A model generated the notes under the pieces. That model was given only the letters and a program-made list of their open reading frames with translations. It did not search any database and was not told the origin of the DNA. From Clostridia bacterium (GTDB taxonomy: Bacteria; UBA6262; WVXT01; JAUXBS01), in NCBI GenBank assembly GCA_030619245.1, contig JAUXBS010000004.1:1-20480 (forward strand): a stretch of DNA of 20,480 nucleotides. The letters run 5' to 3'. The position numbers and the translations under genes were made by a program. Below, one piece after another: positions 7,366 to 14,047 of the stretch; positions within the stretch are counted from its first letter, which is position 1, and each line of letters starts with the position of its first letter.

Positions 7366-7764
7366 TCATTCTCCGGCAGGTTTGCCCTGAAGTTCATTTT
7401 TTCTTTTAATTAACTGCCTGGCATATTGCGAGCTGGTACCACCCATGTTCTTTTCCGCTTCCTTTAACTTTATTTCTATTTCTTCAAGCGTCAATTTTTT
7501 AATCTTCTTCTTCTTCTTTGAAGGCGCAGTCCCGTCTTCCTTTTTCGACTCCCCCGCAACTGCAGCCTCAGGTTTTGCCTCAGGTTTTGCTTCCGGTTTT
7601 GCCTCAGGTTTTGCCTCAGGTTTTGTTTCCGGTTTTACTTCCGGTTTTGCTTCCGGTTTTGTTTCCTGCTTTACTTCCTCTTTTTCTTCCGGCTTTGTTC
7701 CCTTTTCCGTTTCTTCCTGCTGTTTATCCTCTGTCTTTAATTCCTCTTTCTTTTCTTCATCCAT
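7366..7764 (-). CDS. small charged protein with tandem KPEA repeats
   Basis: This 132-residue protein is strongly charged and low in complexity. Residues 1-35 are Glu/Lys rich and residues 36-67 are eight tandem KPE(A/V/T) units. Residues 83-90 are a Lys-rich patch (KKKKKIKK), and about 91-126 look like an amphipathic helix (LTLEEIEIKLKEAEKNMGG... QYARQLIKRKNELQ). There is no signal peptide or membrane segment. The repeat region is probably disordered, with the C-terminal helix as a possible binding part. I do not recognise a family with confidence. The ATG is preceded by AGAAAGGA at 8 nt, and the gene lies 20 bp after the nuclease gene, so it is probably co-transcribed. A long plus-strand reading frame across the repeat is a by-product of the 12-bp periodicity. 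Confidence 0.7.
   Translation of the reverse strand: MDEEKKEELKTEDKQQEETEKGTKPEEKEEVKQETKPEAKPEVKPETKPEAKPEAKPEAKPEAKPEAAVAGESKKEDGTAPSKKKKKIKKLTLEEIEIKLKEAEKNMGGTSSQYARQLIKRKNELQGKPAGE
7564..7659 (-). repeat. eight 12-bp tandem repeats encoding KPEA units
   Basis: On the plus strand the unit is close to GCCTCAGGTTTT or GCTTCCGGTTTT, repeated eight times in register with codons (residues 36-67 of the overlapping gene). Units differ mainly at the last residue (Ala, Val, Thr) and at synonymous sites. The copies near the 3' end of the array are most alike, as expected from slippage. A copy-number change would stay in frame. Confidence 0.85.
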
Positions 7765-7784
7765 GCCTTCAATCCTTTCTGTTT

Positions 7785-8534
7785 TTATTTAATTGTTTTA
7801 ATTTGTTCCGGGCCATTCACTATGATTTCCGGAGCGTCCCTATACTTTTTAACCAATCCTGTCACCCTGACTTCCTTATTTATGTAAAGTATTTCCGGTA
7901 ATTTTGGGAACTTATTAAAGTTCTTTGCAAAGATTACGGCAGTAAAATGCTTCTTCCAATCCTGGTGAAAGTTCAGGAAACAAGCCTTCCCTGAATTATA
8001 CGCTCTTACAACCTTCCCCTGTACAGTAACCTCTTCCCCGTAATGGTTATGAACGTCCTTCCACGAGACAATGCCTTCCTGCAGGGGCTTCTCCGAACTG
8101 AAAACGCCAAAAGCCCATAGCCCGCTCTTCGAACTTTCAGCCTCATGCTGGAGTTTAAGGAAATCCTTGCCGCTCTTACTCCCTGGCAAAATATATTTTA
8201 CCCGGGCATAACCCTTTTTCACCATCTCCCGGTTTATGAAAATATCTCCGGCCTGAACATGCCTCAACAGGCGGCCGTATTTATCAGTATTTTCACCATC
8301 TGTTCTTAAAATGATTTTCCTGCCGTAAATTATATTTTCAAGGAAATCCTTTGCTATGTCTGCGCCTGGTTTGCCGTATTCCGGGGCATCTATGCCTATC
8401 AGCCTGACTTCCTGCCCACCTTTTAACCTGAAAGAATCTCCATCTATAACCTTTTCAACTTCAACGCTTTCCACTCCACTACAGCTAACTACAAAAAAAA
8501 GAGACATGGTAAAAAATAAACTTCTTAATTTCAT
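7785..8534 (-). CDS. thermonuclease (SNase)-family lipoprotein with C-terminal OB-fold-like domain
   Basis: The 249-residue protein starts with a lipoprotein signal (MKLRSLFFTMSLFFVVSC, lipid Cys at 18). An SNase domain covers about 23-146. Its active site matches staphylococcal nuclease: D31/D33 (VIDGDSF), R44, D49, E52 (RLIGIDAPE) and R88 (DKYGRLL). All catalytic positions are kept, so it should be an active Ca-dependent nuclease in the periplasm or on the envelope. Residues about 155-249 (VSWKDVHNHYGEEVTVQGKV ... EVRVTGLVKKYRDAPEIIV) look like a nucleic-acid-binding OB fold. Such proteins are thought to degrade or scavenge external nucleic acid. The ATG has AAAGGA about 8 nt upstream and overlaps the LOG gene stop by 4 bp (ATGA), implying translational coupling. 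Confidence 0.9.
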   Translation of the reverse strand: MKLRSLFFTMSLFFVVSCSGVESVEVEKVIDGDSFRLKGGQEVRLIGIDAPEYGKPGADIAKDFLENIIYGRKIILRTDGENTDKYGRLLRHVQAGDIFINREMVKKGYARVKYILPGSKSGKDFLKLQHEAESSKSGLWAFGVFSSEKPLQEGIVSWKDVHNHYGEEVTVQGKVVRAYNSGKACFLNFHQDWKKHFTAVIFAKNFNKFPKLPEILYINKEVRVTGLVKKYRDAPEIIVNGPEQIKTIK

Positions 8535-9196
8535 TTTTTCTTTCCTTTTATAATAAAATCGACTGCCTCTTCGGGAGTATCAACCACATTAATAATACTC
8601 ATATCCTTCCCGGTAATGCATTTTTCACCCAGGACATCTTTTTTTAGCCAGTCATTTAAACCCTGCCAGTACCGCCTGCCGACAAGCACAACGGGGAAGT
8701 TCTTCTCCCTGTTATTCTGTATAAGCGTCAGCGATTCAAATAATTCATCCATTGTTCCGTACCCGCCGGGCAAAAATATGAAGCCTTTTGCGTACCTCAG
8801 GAACATTACCTTCCTGCAGAAAAAATACCTGAATGTAAGGTTAAGATTCAAAAAACGATTGGATTTCTGCTCATTAGGAAGTACAATACTTAATCCGATA
8901 GACTTGCCCCCCTCTTTAATAGCGCCCTTGTTTACCGCTTCCATGATTCCGGGCCCTCCTCCTGTTATCACGGCAAAACCCGCTTTAACCAGAAGGCGCC
9001 CGGTTTTTACGCCGAGCTTGTAGTAGGAGTTACTACTATCAATCCTGGCAGAGCCGAATACTGAAACTGCAGGGCCTATTTCCGCCATTGTTTCAAATCC
9101 ATTTACAAACTCAGACATTATATGAAATATCCTCCACGGCTCGTCTTTGGAAATCATCTTGTCTTCGTACCCTATCATCTTATTTGAGTTCCCCAT
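8531..9196 (-). CDS. LOG family protein (TIGR00730 Rossmann fold, nucleotide 5'-monophosphate phosphoribohydrolase)
   Basis: 221 residues with a Rossmann-like fold. Diagnostic motifs are GGGPGIMEA (80-88), RKVMF (128-132) and PGGYGTMDE (143-151). These are the LOG/'lysine decarboxylase-like' signatures, with the Arg and Glu of the RK/PGGxGTxxE pair that act in cleavage of the N-glycosidic bond of nucleoside monophosphates. In plants and some bacteria this activates cytokinins; in most bacteria it is an orphan nucleotide hydrolase, so no hormone role should be read into it. It overlaps the nuclease gene by 4 bp, so a link to nucleotide salvage is possible but speculative. The ATG at 9196 has GAGAGG about 11 nt upstream, and internal Met7 is an alternative. 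Confidence 0.9.
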   Translation of the reverse strand: MGNSNKMIGYEDKMISKDEPWRIFHIMSEFVNGFETMAEIGPAVSVFGSARIDSSNSYYKLGVKTGRLLVKAGFAVITGGGPGIMEAVNKGAIKEGGKSIGLSIVLPNEQKSNRFLNLNLTFRYFFCRKVMFLRYAKGFIFLPGGYGTMDELFESLTLIQNNREKNFPVVLVGRRYWQGLNDWLKKDVLGEKCITGKDMSIINVVDTPEEAVDFIIKGKKK

Positions 9197-9216
9197 AAGT
9201 AATGCGCCTCTCTTTA

Positions 9217-9246
9217 ATCATTAAAAATCATTAAAAACCATCAAAA
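9217..9246 (-). repeat. short 10-bp tandem repeat at a gene end
   Basis: Plus-strand ATCATTAAAA occurs twice in tandem, followed by a third degenerate copy (ACCATCAAAA). It covers the last codons and stop of the four-TM protein gene and the spacer before the LOG gene. It probably arose by replication slippage, and no function is apparent. Confidence 0.5.
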
Positions 9247-9815
9247 ACAGACTGCCTCTCCCTGCTCGTCTCTTTTAATTCATCAATATCCTGCCTGAAT
9301 TCCTTTATCTTCTCCACTTCCCTTCTTTCCTTTTCCGTCCTGGGCGTATAAGGCTTATTTATAGCTTCCTTAATTTTTTCAACAGCAATCTTACCGAAAG
9401 GCCATAATCCAATTGCCAGGAAAATCAGGACCCCCCAGTAAAAGTATCTTATCAACCTGCCCCACAGGGAAGCCATGTTCCGGAAAACTTTTTTCAGGAC
9501 AAACCTGGAAAGGACTTCCACTATTACAATTGCGCCTATGACCTTCAGAAATAAATAAAGCAGTTTTAGATTAAGAAGCCATTTCAATCCGCTAATACCG
9601 GACAGTATTTCTTTTTTTATAACCGGAAAGAAAAAATATACTGCTATACATAAAACTATCAGCGCGATAAGTTTCTTGAAATCAATATAGCGCTCCAGTG
9701 CCCATTTTGATATTTCCCCCTTGTCATTTAAGCGCTTCTTCCTCCTATAACTCATGTATTCCCTGAGAATCTCAAGCGCCGCTATGGCAGCTATAATATA
9801 AATAACATACTTCAA
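9231..9815 (-). CDS. small membrane protein with about four TM segments, TTG start
   Basis: 194 residues, no recognised family. Hydrophobic segments are at about 4-17, 49-67, 84-105 and 125-143. Basic loops separate them (RRKKRLNDKG; RFVLKKVFR), and the C-terminal tail of about 45 residues is charged (TEKERREVEKIKEFRQDIDE) and probably helical and cytoplasmic. The start must be TTG at 9815: a TAG lies directly before it in frame, and GGGAGG is placed 5 nt upstream. The next in-frame ATG (residue 22) would delete the first TM segment. It follows the six-TM histidine kinase by 25 bp and precedes the LOG gene by 34 bp, so it belongs to the same run. A partner role for the kinase is only guilt by association. 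Confidence 0.75.
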   Translation of the reverse strand: MKYVIYIIAAIAALEILREYMSYRRKKRLNDKGEISKWALERYIDFKKLIALIVLCIAVYFFFPVIKKEILSGISGLKWLLNLKLLYLFLKVIGAIVIVEVLSRFVLKKVFRNMASLWGRLIRYFYWGVLIFLAIGLWPFGKIAVEKIKEAINKPYTPRTEKERREVEKIKEFRQDIDELKETSRERQSVFDGF

Positions 9816-9820
9816 CTATG

Positions 9821-9826
9821 CCTCCC
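9821..9826 (-). promoter_or_regulatory. strong ribosome binding site supporting a TTG start
   Basis: GGGAGG on the minus strand lies 5 nt (CATAG) before the TTG at 9815. The TAG inside that spacer is in frame with the gene, so no earlier start exists. The strength of this site is the main reason to accept the TTG. Confidence 0.65.
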
Positions 9827-9840
9827 GGTGCTCTATTGTG

Positions 9841-11091
9841 TTACCCACAAGGGAAAACCATTCTGAAAGTCGTACCTTCACCCTCTCTGCTCTTACAATC
9901 AAGACTGCCATTATGAAGGTTTATAATATCCCTGCTGATAGATAACCCCAGCCCGGTTCCCTTGCCTTCTTCCTTTGTTGTAAAAAAAGGCGCGAAAATA
10001 CGGTCCTTGAGCTTATCAGGTATACCCCTCCCCTCATCAATGAACTCAACTATGATATTTTCCGCTTCCGCCCTGCACACTACAGTCAGTTTTCCGCCAT
10101 CCTTCATTGCATCCCTGGCATTGTTCATGAAGTTAATTGCCACCTGTTTAAGCTGATTCATGTTTCCCAATATAATGCACGGCTCCTCATTATAATCCTT
10201 AACAATCTGAATATTTCCCTTCTCAAAATTATACTTAGCCAGTTCAAAACTTTCATTAAGCACCTGCTTGACATCTGTTTTCTCAAATCCCGTACTGCCC
10301 TGGTGTGAAAATGCCAGCAATCCTTTTGCTATCCGCCCGCCTTGTTCGGAAATTTCACATATATCATTTATGCGTTTCTTATTATTTTCTGTTTTTTCCT
10401 GATGCCTCTTTATTGATTCAGCCGACCCCATGATAATCTGAAGGAGGTTGCTTATCTCGTGTATAATACTGCTTGACAATGTCCCCACAGAAGCCAGCTT
10501 GGATGACTGAAAGAGCTGAGCTTTCACTTCCTCATAAAGGCCTTCAACCCTCTTTGAATATTCCTTGTATTTCTTTGCTTCCTGGGCAAAATAACTTGAA
10601 AAAACAGCCACCCCGAAAAGGAATGGTATTCTAATCAATATACTCGTGTTATATATGTTTTCTATTGGCATTGTTTGTAACAATATAGCAATGTACAGAA
10701 TACTTATAAAGAACGTGATGAACAGTGACAGGACTATACTCTGTCCCATTGCAGCCATAAAAATCACGAAAAAGTACGCCAGGTAAAGTTCTACGTCAGC
10801 GCCGCTGGCAAGATAAATAAGAATAGAAATAAATATGGTGTCAAATAAAAATATTGAACTCTTTACAGCATTTAACAAAAACTTTCTATAATTAATAAAA
10901 CCAAGGCCTACGTTTGAAACAACATAGAACAACAAGAACCACTTGAAAAATCCTATATTTGTTGTTACTTCCTTCCCCCGGCTGTAAAGAAATAAGAACA
11001 TCATGACTATGAATATCATCCATCTCAATAAGAGAATCAGTCTTTTGACATTCGTTTCTTCTGTTCTGTTTCTTTTTGATAAAGACGTCAT
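9841..11091 (-). CDS. sensor histidine kinase with six-TM N-terminal sensor (NtrB-like catalytic core)
   Basis: 416 residues. About six hydrophobic segments cover residues 17-168, with only short loops, followed by a helical linker (EAKKYKEYSKRVEGLYEEVK). No HAMP or PAS domain is seen. The dimerisation helix carries HEISNLLQ with H211 as the likely phospho-acceptor. The ATPase domain has an N box (INFMNNARDAM, N324), DEGRGIP (352-358), FAPFFTTK (367-373) and GKGTGLGLS (377-385). All catalytic motifs are intact. HEIxNLLQ with a short H box resembles the HPK4/NtrB-type kinases. The gene follows the OmpR-type regulator by 10 bp, and that regulator is the most obvious partner. The ligand is unknown; short loops suggest a membrane-embedded or lipid-phase signal. 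No clear ribosome binding site precedes the ATG. Confidence 0.92.
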   Translation of the reverse strand: MTSLSKRNRTEETNVKRLILLLRWMIFIVMMFLFLYSRGKEVTTNIGFFKWFLLFYVVSNVGLGFINYRKFLLNAVKSSIFLFDTIFISILIYLASGADVELYLAYFFVIFMAAMGQSIVLSLFITFFISILYIAILLQTMPIENIYNTSILIRIPFLFGVAVFSSYFAQEAKKYKEYSKRVEGLYEEVKAQLFQSSKLASVGTLSSSIIHEISNLLQIIMGSAESIKRHQEKTENNKKRINDICEISEQGGRIAKGLLAFSHQGSTGFEKTDVKQVLNESFELAKYNFEKGNIQIVKDYNEEPCIILGNMNQLKQVAINFMNNARDAMKDGGKLTVVCRAEAENIIVEFIDEGRGIPDKLKDRIFAPFFTTKEEGKGTGLGLSISRDIINLHNGSLDCKSREGEGTTFRMVFPCG

Positions 11092-11101
11092 AGGTATGGT
11101 T

Positions 11102-11806
11102 TTATTTTTCTAAATATTTATATCCCCTGGTTTGTATTGTAACTATGCTATCCGCTGACTTCCCAAGTTTTTCCCTGAGTCTTCGCACTGTCATGTCAAC
11201 CGTCCGTGAGTTATCGGAGAATTCAATGCCCCAGACAGTTTCGATTAAAAATCTCCTGCTCAGCACTTTCCCCTTCTGTTTTAAAAGTGAAATAAGCAGG
11301 TCCAATTCTTTTGGCCTTAGTTTTACATGTTTTTTGTTTACCCGTACCGTGCGCCTGTCCGGGTCAACCGTGATACTCTTTGCCGTAAGGACTCCTTCAT
11401 TCCCGCTTCTTCCTTTTGATTCCTTTTGCATTTCGCCTCTTCTCAGCACCGCTTTAACCCGCGCAATAAGTTCCCCGGAATGAAAAGGTTTCGTTATGTA
11501 ATCAAATGCCCCTATTTCCAGCCCCCTTATCTTATCCTCAGGATTTACTGATGTGCCTGTCATAATGACAATCGGAATATTCCTGGTTCTTATATTATCT
11601 TTTAGAATCCTGCATATTTTCCAGCCATCCATCCCCGGAAGGACTATATCCAGAAGAATCAGGTCCGGCAGCGACGCAAGTGTCTTCTCAACCGCTTCAT
11701 CAGAGTTCATGGCGGCTATTACCATAAACCCTTCTTCTTCCAGAGACTCTTTTATTAGCGCTATTATCCTGAGGTCATCATCAACTATAAGTATCCGTTT
11801 CTTCAC
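11102..11806 (-). CDS. OmpR/PhoB-family response regulator
   Basis: 234 residues with a GTG start preceded by AAGGGGAA at a good distance. Receiver domain 1-118: acidic pair D9/D10, phospho-acceptor D53 (LILLDIVLPG), T83 (VIMTGT) and K106 (YITKPF). Effector domain about 136-233 is a winged helix with the OmpR-type pattern (LRPKELDLLISLL, FSDNSRTVDMTVRRLREKLG, IQTRGYKYL). It binds DNA as a phosphorylated dimer; target promoters cannot be named. It lies 3 bp after the double-receiver gene and 10 bp before the six-TM kinase. With a second kinase upstream it may receive phosphate from either. Confidence 0.95.
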   Translation of the reverse strand: MKKRILIVDDDLRIIALIKESLEEEGFMVIAAMNSDEAVEKTLASLPDLILLDIVLPGMDGWKICRILKDNIRTRNIPIVIMTGTSVNPEDKIRGLEIGAFDYITKPFHSGELIARVKAVLRRGEMQKESKGRSGNEGVLTAKSITVDPDRRTVRVNKKHVKLRPKELDLLISLLKQKGKVLSRRFLIETVWGIEFSDNSRTVDMTVRRLREKLGKSADSIVTIQTRGYKYLEK

Positions 11807-11809
11807 GGC

Positions 11810-12580
11810 TTATTCCCCTTCAAGAATTTCCTGAATTCTTACCGGTTTCAATTCAAACAGGCTGGTATTCTTCGCTTCTAATATTCTTTTCAACCCGTCA
11901 TCCGGAACCCGGCTGAGGTCAATAATTACGGGAATATTGTTTGTCAGGGCAAAGCTTAATACTTCCATGCTCACAGCGCCATTCCAGTCAGTTAATTGTA
12001 AGTCGCTTATTATGTAATCCGGTAATAGTTTTTTAGACTGTTCAAGTAATTCGTCTTTTGTTTTAACTTCTATGACCTTGTTCCTGTCGCCGGCAATTTC
12101 AATTATATTCTTTTTAACATAATCATCTTCCATGAAAATAATTATTTTCTTACCGATAACTATTTCTTTATCCTGCGCCGGCTGCCCGGTTTCCTGTGTT
12201 TTTTCAGGTAACTTTCCTATGATTTTCTCTATTGAAGCAATCAAATGCTCTTCCTCAAACGGCTTGGAAATAAACTCGCTTACATCAAGCATTATCATCT
12301 CTTTCATCTGGGCGTCAAATCCTTTTGAAGTGAGCATTATTATAGGCACAGTCCTGCAGGCCGGGTCCGCCTTTATTCTCTTAATAGCTTCATAACCGCT
12401 TAAAACAGGCATGTTATTGTCCATAATTATCAAATCAGGATTTGCGCTTTGAGCCAGGTTAATACCCTTCTGCCCGTCATCAGCTTCAATAATTTCAACA
12501 TCATAGTTCTCAAGAGACATCCTTACCAGCAATCTCCAGTCCATCTGATCATCAACAATTAGTATCCTTTTATTAGCCAT
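11810..12580 (-). CDS. double-receiver response regulator without DNA-binding domain
   Basis: 256 residues. The first receiver (about 4-123) is complete: D10/D11, D54 (LIIMDNNMPVLSG), T84 (IIMLTS) and K106 (FISKPF). A 20-residue polar linker follows (KTQETGQPAQDKE). The second receiver-like domain (about 144-254) is divergent but keeps an acidic cluster (E151-D152-D153), a putative D193 (YIISDLQLTDWNG), S223 in the Thr/Ser position and K245 (FELKPVR). No output domain is present. It could be a phosphate sink, a relay element between the two kinases, or act by protein-protein contact. It has a very strong ribosome binding site (AAGGAGGG) overlapping the stop of the upstream HAMP kinase gene. 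Confidence 0.9.
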   Translation of the reverse strand: MANKRILIVDDQMDWRLLVRMSLENYDVEIIEADDGQKGINLAQSANPDLIIMDNNMPVLSGYEAIKRIKADPACRTVPIIMLTSKGFDAQMKEMIMLDVSEFISKPFEEEHLIASIEKIIGKLPEKTQETGQPAQDKEIVIGKKIIIFMEDDYVKKNIIEIAGDRNKVIEVKTKDELLEQSKKLLPDYIISDLQLTDWNGAVSMEVLSFALTNNIPVIIDLSRVPDDGLKRILEAKNTSLFELKPVRIQEILEGE

Positions 12581-12586
12581 AAATTT

Positions 12587-12594
12587 CCCTCCTT
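12587..12594 (-). promoter_or_regulatory. strong ribosome binding site of the double-receiver gene
   Basis: AAGGAGGG on the minus strand, 6 nt before the ATG at 12580, overlaps the TAA of the kinase gene. It is the most consensus-like site in the run and suggests this regulator is made in excess of the kinase. Confidence 0.6.
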
Positions 12595-14047
12595 AATCCT
12601 TTTTATTATTCTCTGCGGGCTCATCCCCGGACAGCCCTTTCGGCAGACTAAAATAAAACGTGCTTCCCTTTTTTAATTTGCTCTCCACCCATACCCTGCC
12701 TTCATGAGCTTCAACTATCCCCTTGACTATGGCAAGCCCTAAACCCGCCCCCCTGGTTTTTACCAGTTTAATATGGTCCTTCACCTGGTGGAAACGGTCA
12801 AATATGCTGTTAATATCATCAGGAGGTATGCCAACCCCCGTATCATTTACGCTTACAATGAATTCCTTTTTCTTGTCCTCCAGTGAAACCGTAATGCGCC
12901 CTTTCTCGGGAGTAAACTTAATAGCATTGCTTATAAGATTATGCAGCACCCTTTCCAGGTTTTTACGGTCGCCATAAAGCTCTTCGGTTTCATCGGGAAC
13001 CTTCGCCTCCAGGATAATTGATTTTTTATCAGCCAGTGGTTCAATCAACCCGATAGTCTCTTTAATTATATCCGCAATATTTATCTTTTCCCTGATTATT
13101 GCAATCGCCCCCGAATTTATTTTAGCATAATCCAGGATGTCCCCGATAAAATTGCTAAGGCGCTCGGCATTTTCGCTTACCCTTACCAGCGCGTCCCTCT
13201 GCCTGTCATTAATATTGCCCATCCTGCCTTTAATGAGGAAGTCAACATAACCCTTCATTGCTCCAAGGGGAGACTTCAAATCGTGTGTAATATTGGAAAC
13301 GAAAGCATCCTTCATATCATCAAGTTCCTTCAGTTTTTTTGCCATATTGTTGAACTCCCCCGCAAGAGCTCCCAGCTCATCCCTGCTCTTAATATCAATA
13401 ACCGTGTCCAGTTTACCCTCCCCGATAGATAATGCGCCCCTGGACAGTTTCTTAATCGGCCCCGACATCATACCTGCAAGAACAACAGAACCGAACAGGC
13501 CAAGCAGCAAACTGACACCGGCAATACCTGCAATCCTCGTATATGTTTGCTGCTCTGTTTCTTCAATTAACATGTTCAACTTAACCTGGGAGAACCTGAC
13601 GGTAATGGTTCCGGCTTTTTTCTCACCCATCATAACCGGCAGGAATAAATCCCAGGTATTTTCTTTATCCGGGAATATTATCTCAAGCGGGATTTCTGAG
13701 TCCAGTTTATACATCATTAATTTTTTATCCTGATTACCGATTTTTTTGGGTTCGGTATGAGCCATTATTTTACCTTTTTCATTTACGTAAATTATATGGA
13801 TAATTTCCTCATTGTTCCTTTTTATATTCTTTACCTGGTTGATGATTAACAACTGGTCATTGCCTATTATAGATTCCCTGCACACATGGGCCAGATTCTT
13901 TGAGAGTTCAATTCTGCTTGCTTTCTTATCTTTTATGATTTTATTCAGGATGGCGCGTTCAGATATAACCAGGAAGAGGCTTATACCTGCAACCAGAATC
14001 ATGACCATGATTGTTATTGATATTCCGAATTTAAGTTTTAACTTCAC
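12593..14047 (-). CDS. HAMP-domain sensor histidine kinase (HisKA/HATPase_c)
   Basis: 484 residues, GTG start with AAGGA upstream. TM1 (about 7-28), an extracytoplasmic sensor domain (30-168) and TM2 (170-192) come first. HAMP (about 193-246; SGPIKKLSRGALSIGEGKLD) and HisKA with THDLKSPLGAMKG (H255) follow. The ATPase domain has N374 (HNLISNAIKFTP), NDTGVGIPPDD (401-411), FDRFHQV (416-422) and GAGLGLAIVKGIVEAHEG (433-450). The sensor domain, ending with LFLPVMMGEKKAGTITVRF, looks like a PAS/Cache-type fold. The GTG shares one base with the TAG stop of the upstream barrel-TPR gene (TAGTG). Translation of the sensor is thus probably coupled to an outer-membrane protein, a hint that the kinase monitors that envelope system. 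Confidence 0.94.
   Translation of the reverse strand: MKLKLKFGISITIMVMILVAGISLFLVISERAILNKIIKDKKASRIELSKNLAHVCRESIIGNDQLLIINQVKNIKRNNEEIIHIIYVNEKGKIMAHTEPKKIGNQDKKLMMYKLDSEIPLEIIFPDKENTWDLFLPVMMGEKKAGTITVRFSQVKLNMLIEETEQQTYTRIAGIAGVSLLLGLFGSVVLAGMMSGPIKKLSRGALSIGEGKLDTVIDIKSRDELGALAGEFNNMAKKLKELDDMKDAFVSNITHDLKSPLGAMKGYVDFLIKGRMGNINDRQRDALVRVSENAERLSNFIGDILDYAKINSGAIAIIREKINIADIIKETIGLIEPLADKKSIILEAKVPDETEELYGDRKNLERVLHNLISNAIKFTPEKGRITVSLEDKKKEFIVSVNDTGVGIPPDDINSIFDRFHQVKDHIKLVKTRGAGLGLAIVKGIVEAHEGRVWVESKLKKGSTFYFSLPKGLSGDEPAENNKKD

Noticed and set aside
7564..7659. Possible CRISPR array
   Set aside because: Units are contiguous 12-mers with no spacers and are in frame with a gene.
7445..7901. 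Two plus-strand frames with regular Phe/Ser/Gly or Leu/Pro repeats
   Set aside because: They arise from the 12-bp periodicity of the KPEA array; a repeat divisible by three keeps all frames open.
8531..9196. Lysine decarboxylase
   Set aside because: PGGYGTMDE and GGGPGIMEA define the LOG family; the old 'lysine decarboxylase' label for it is a known misannotation.
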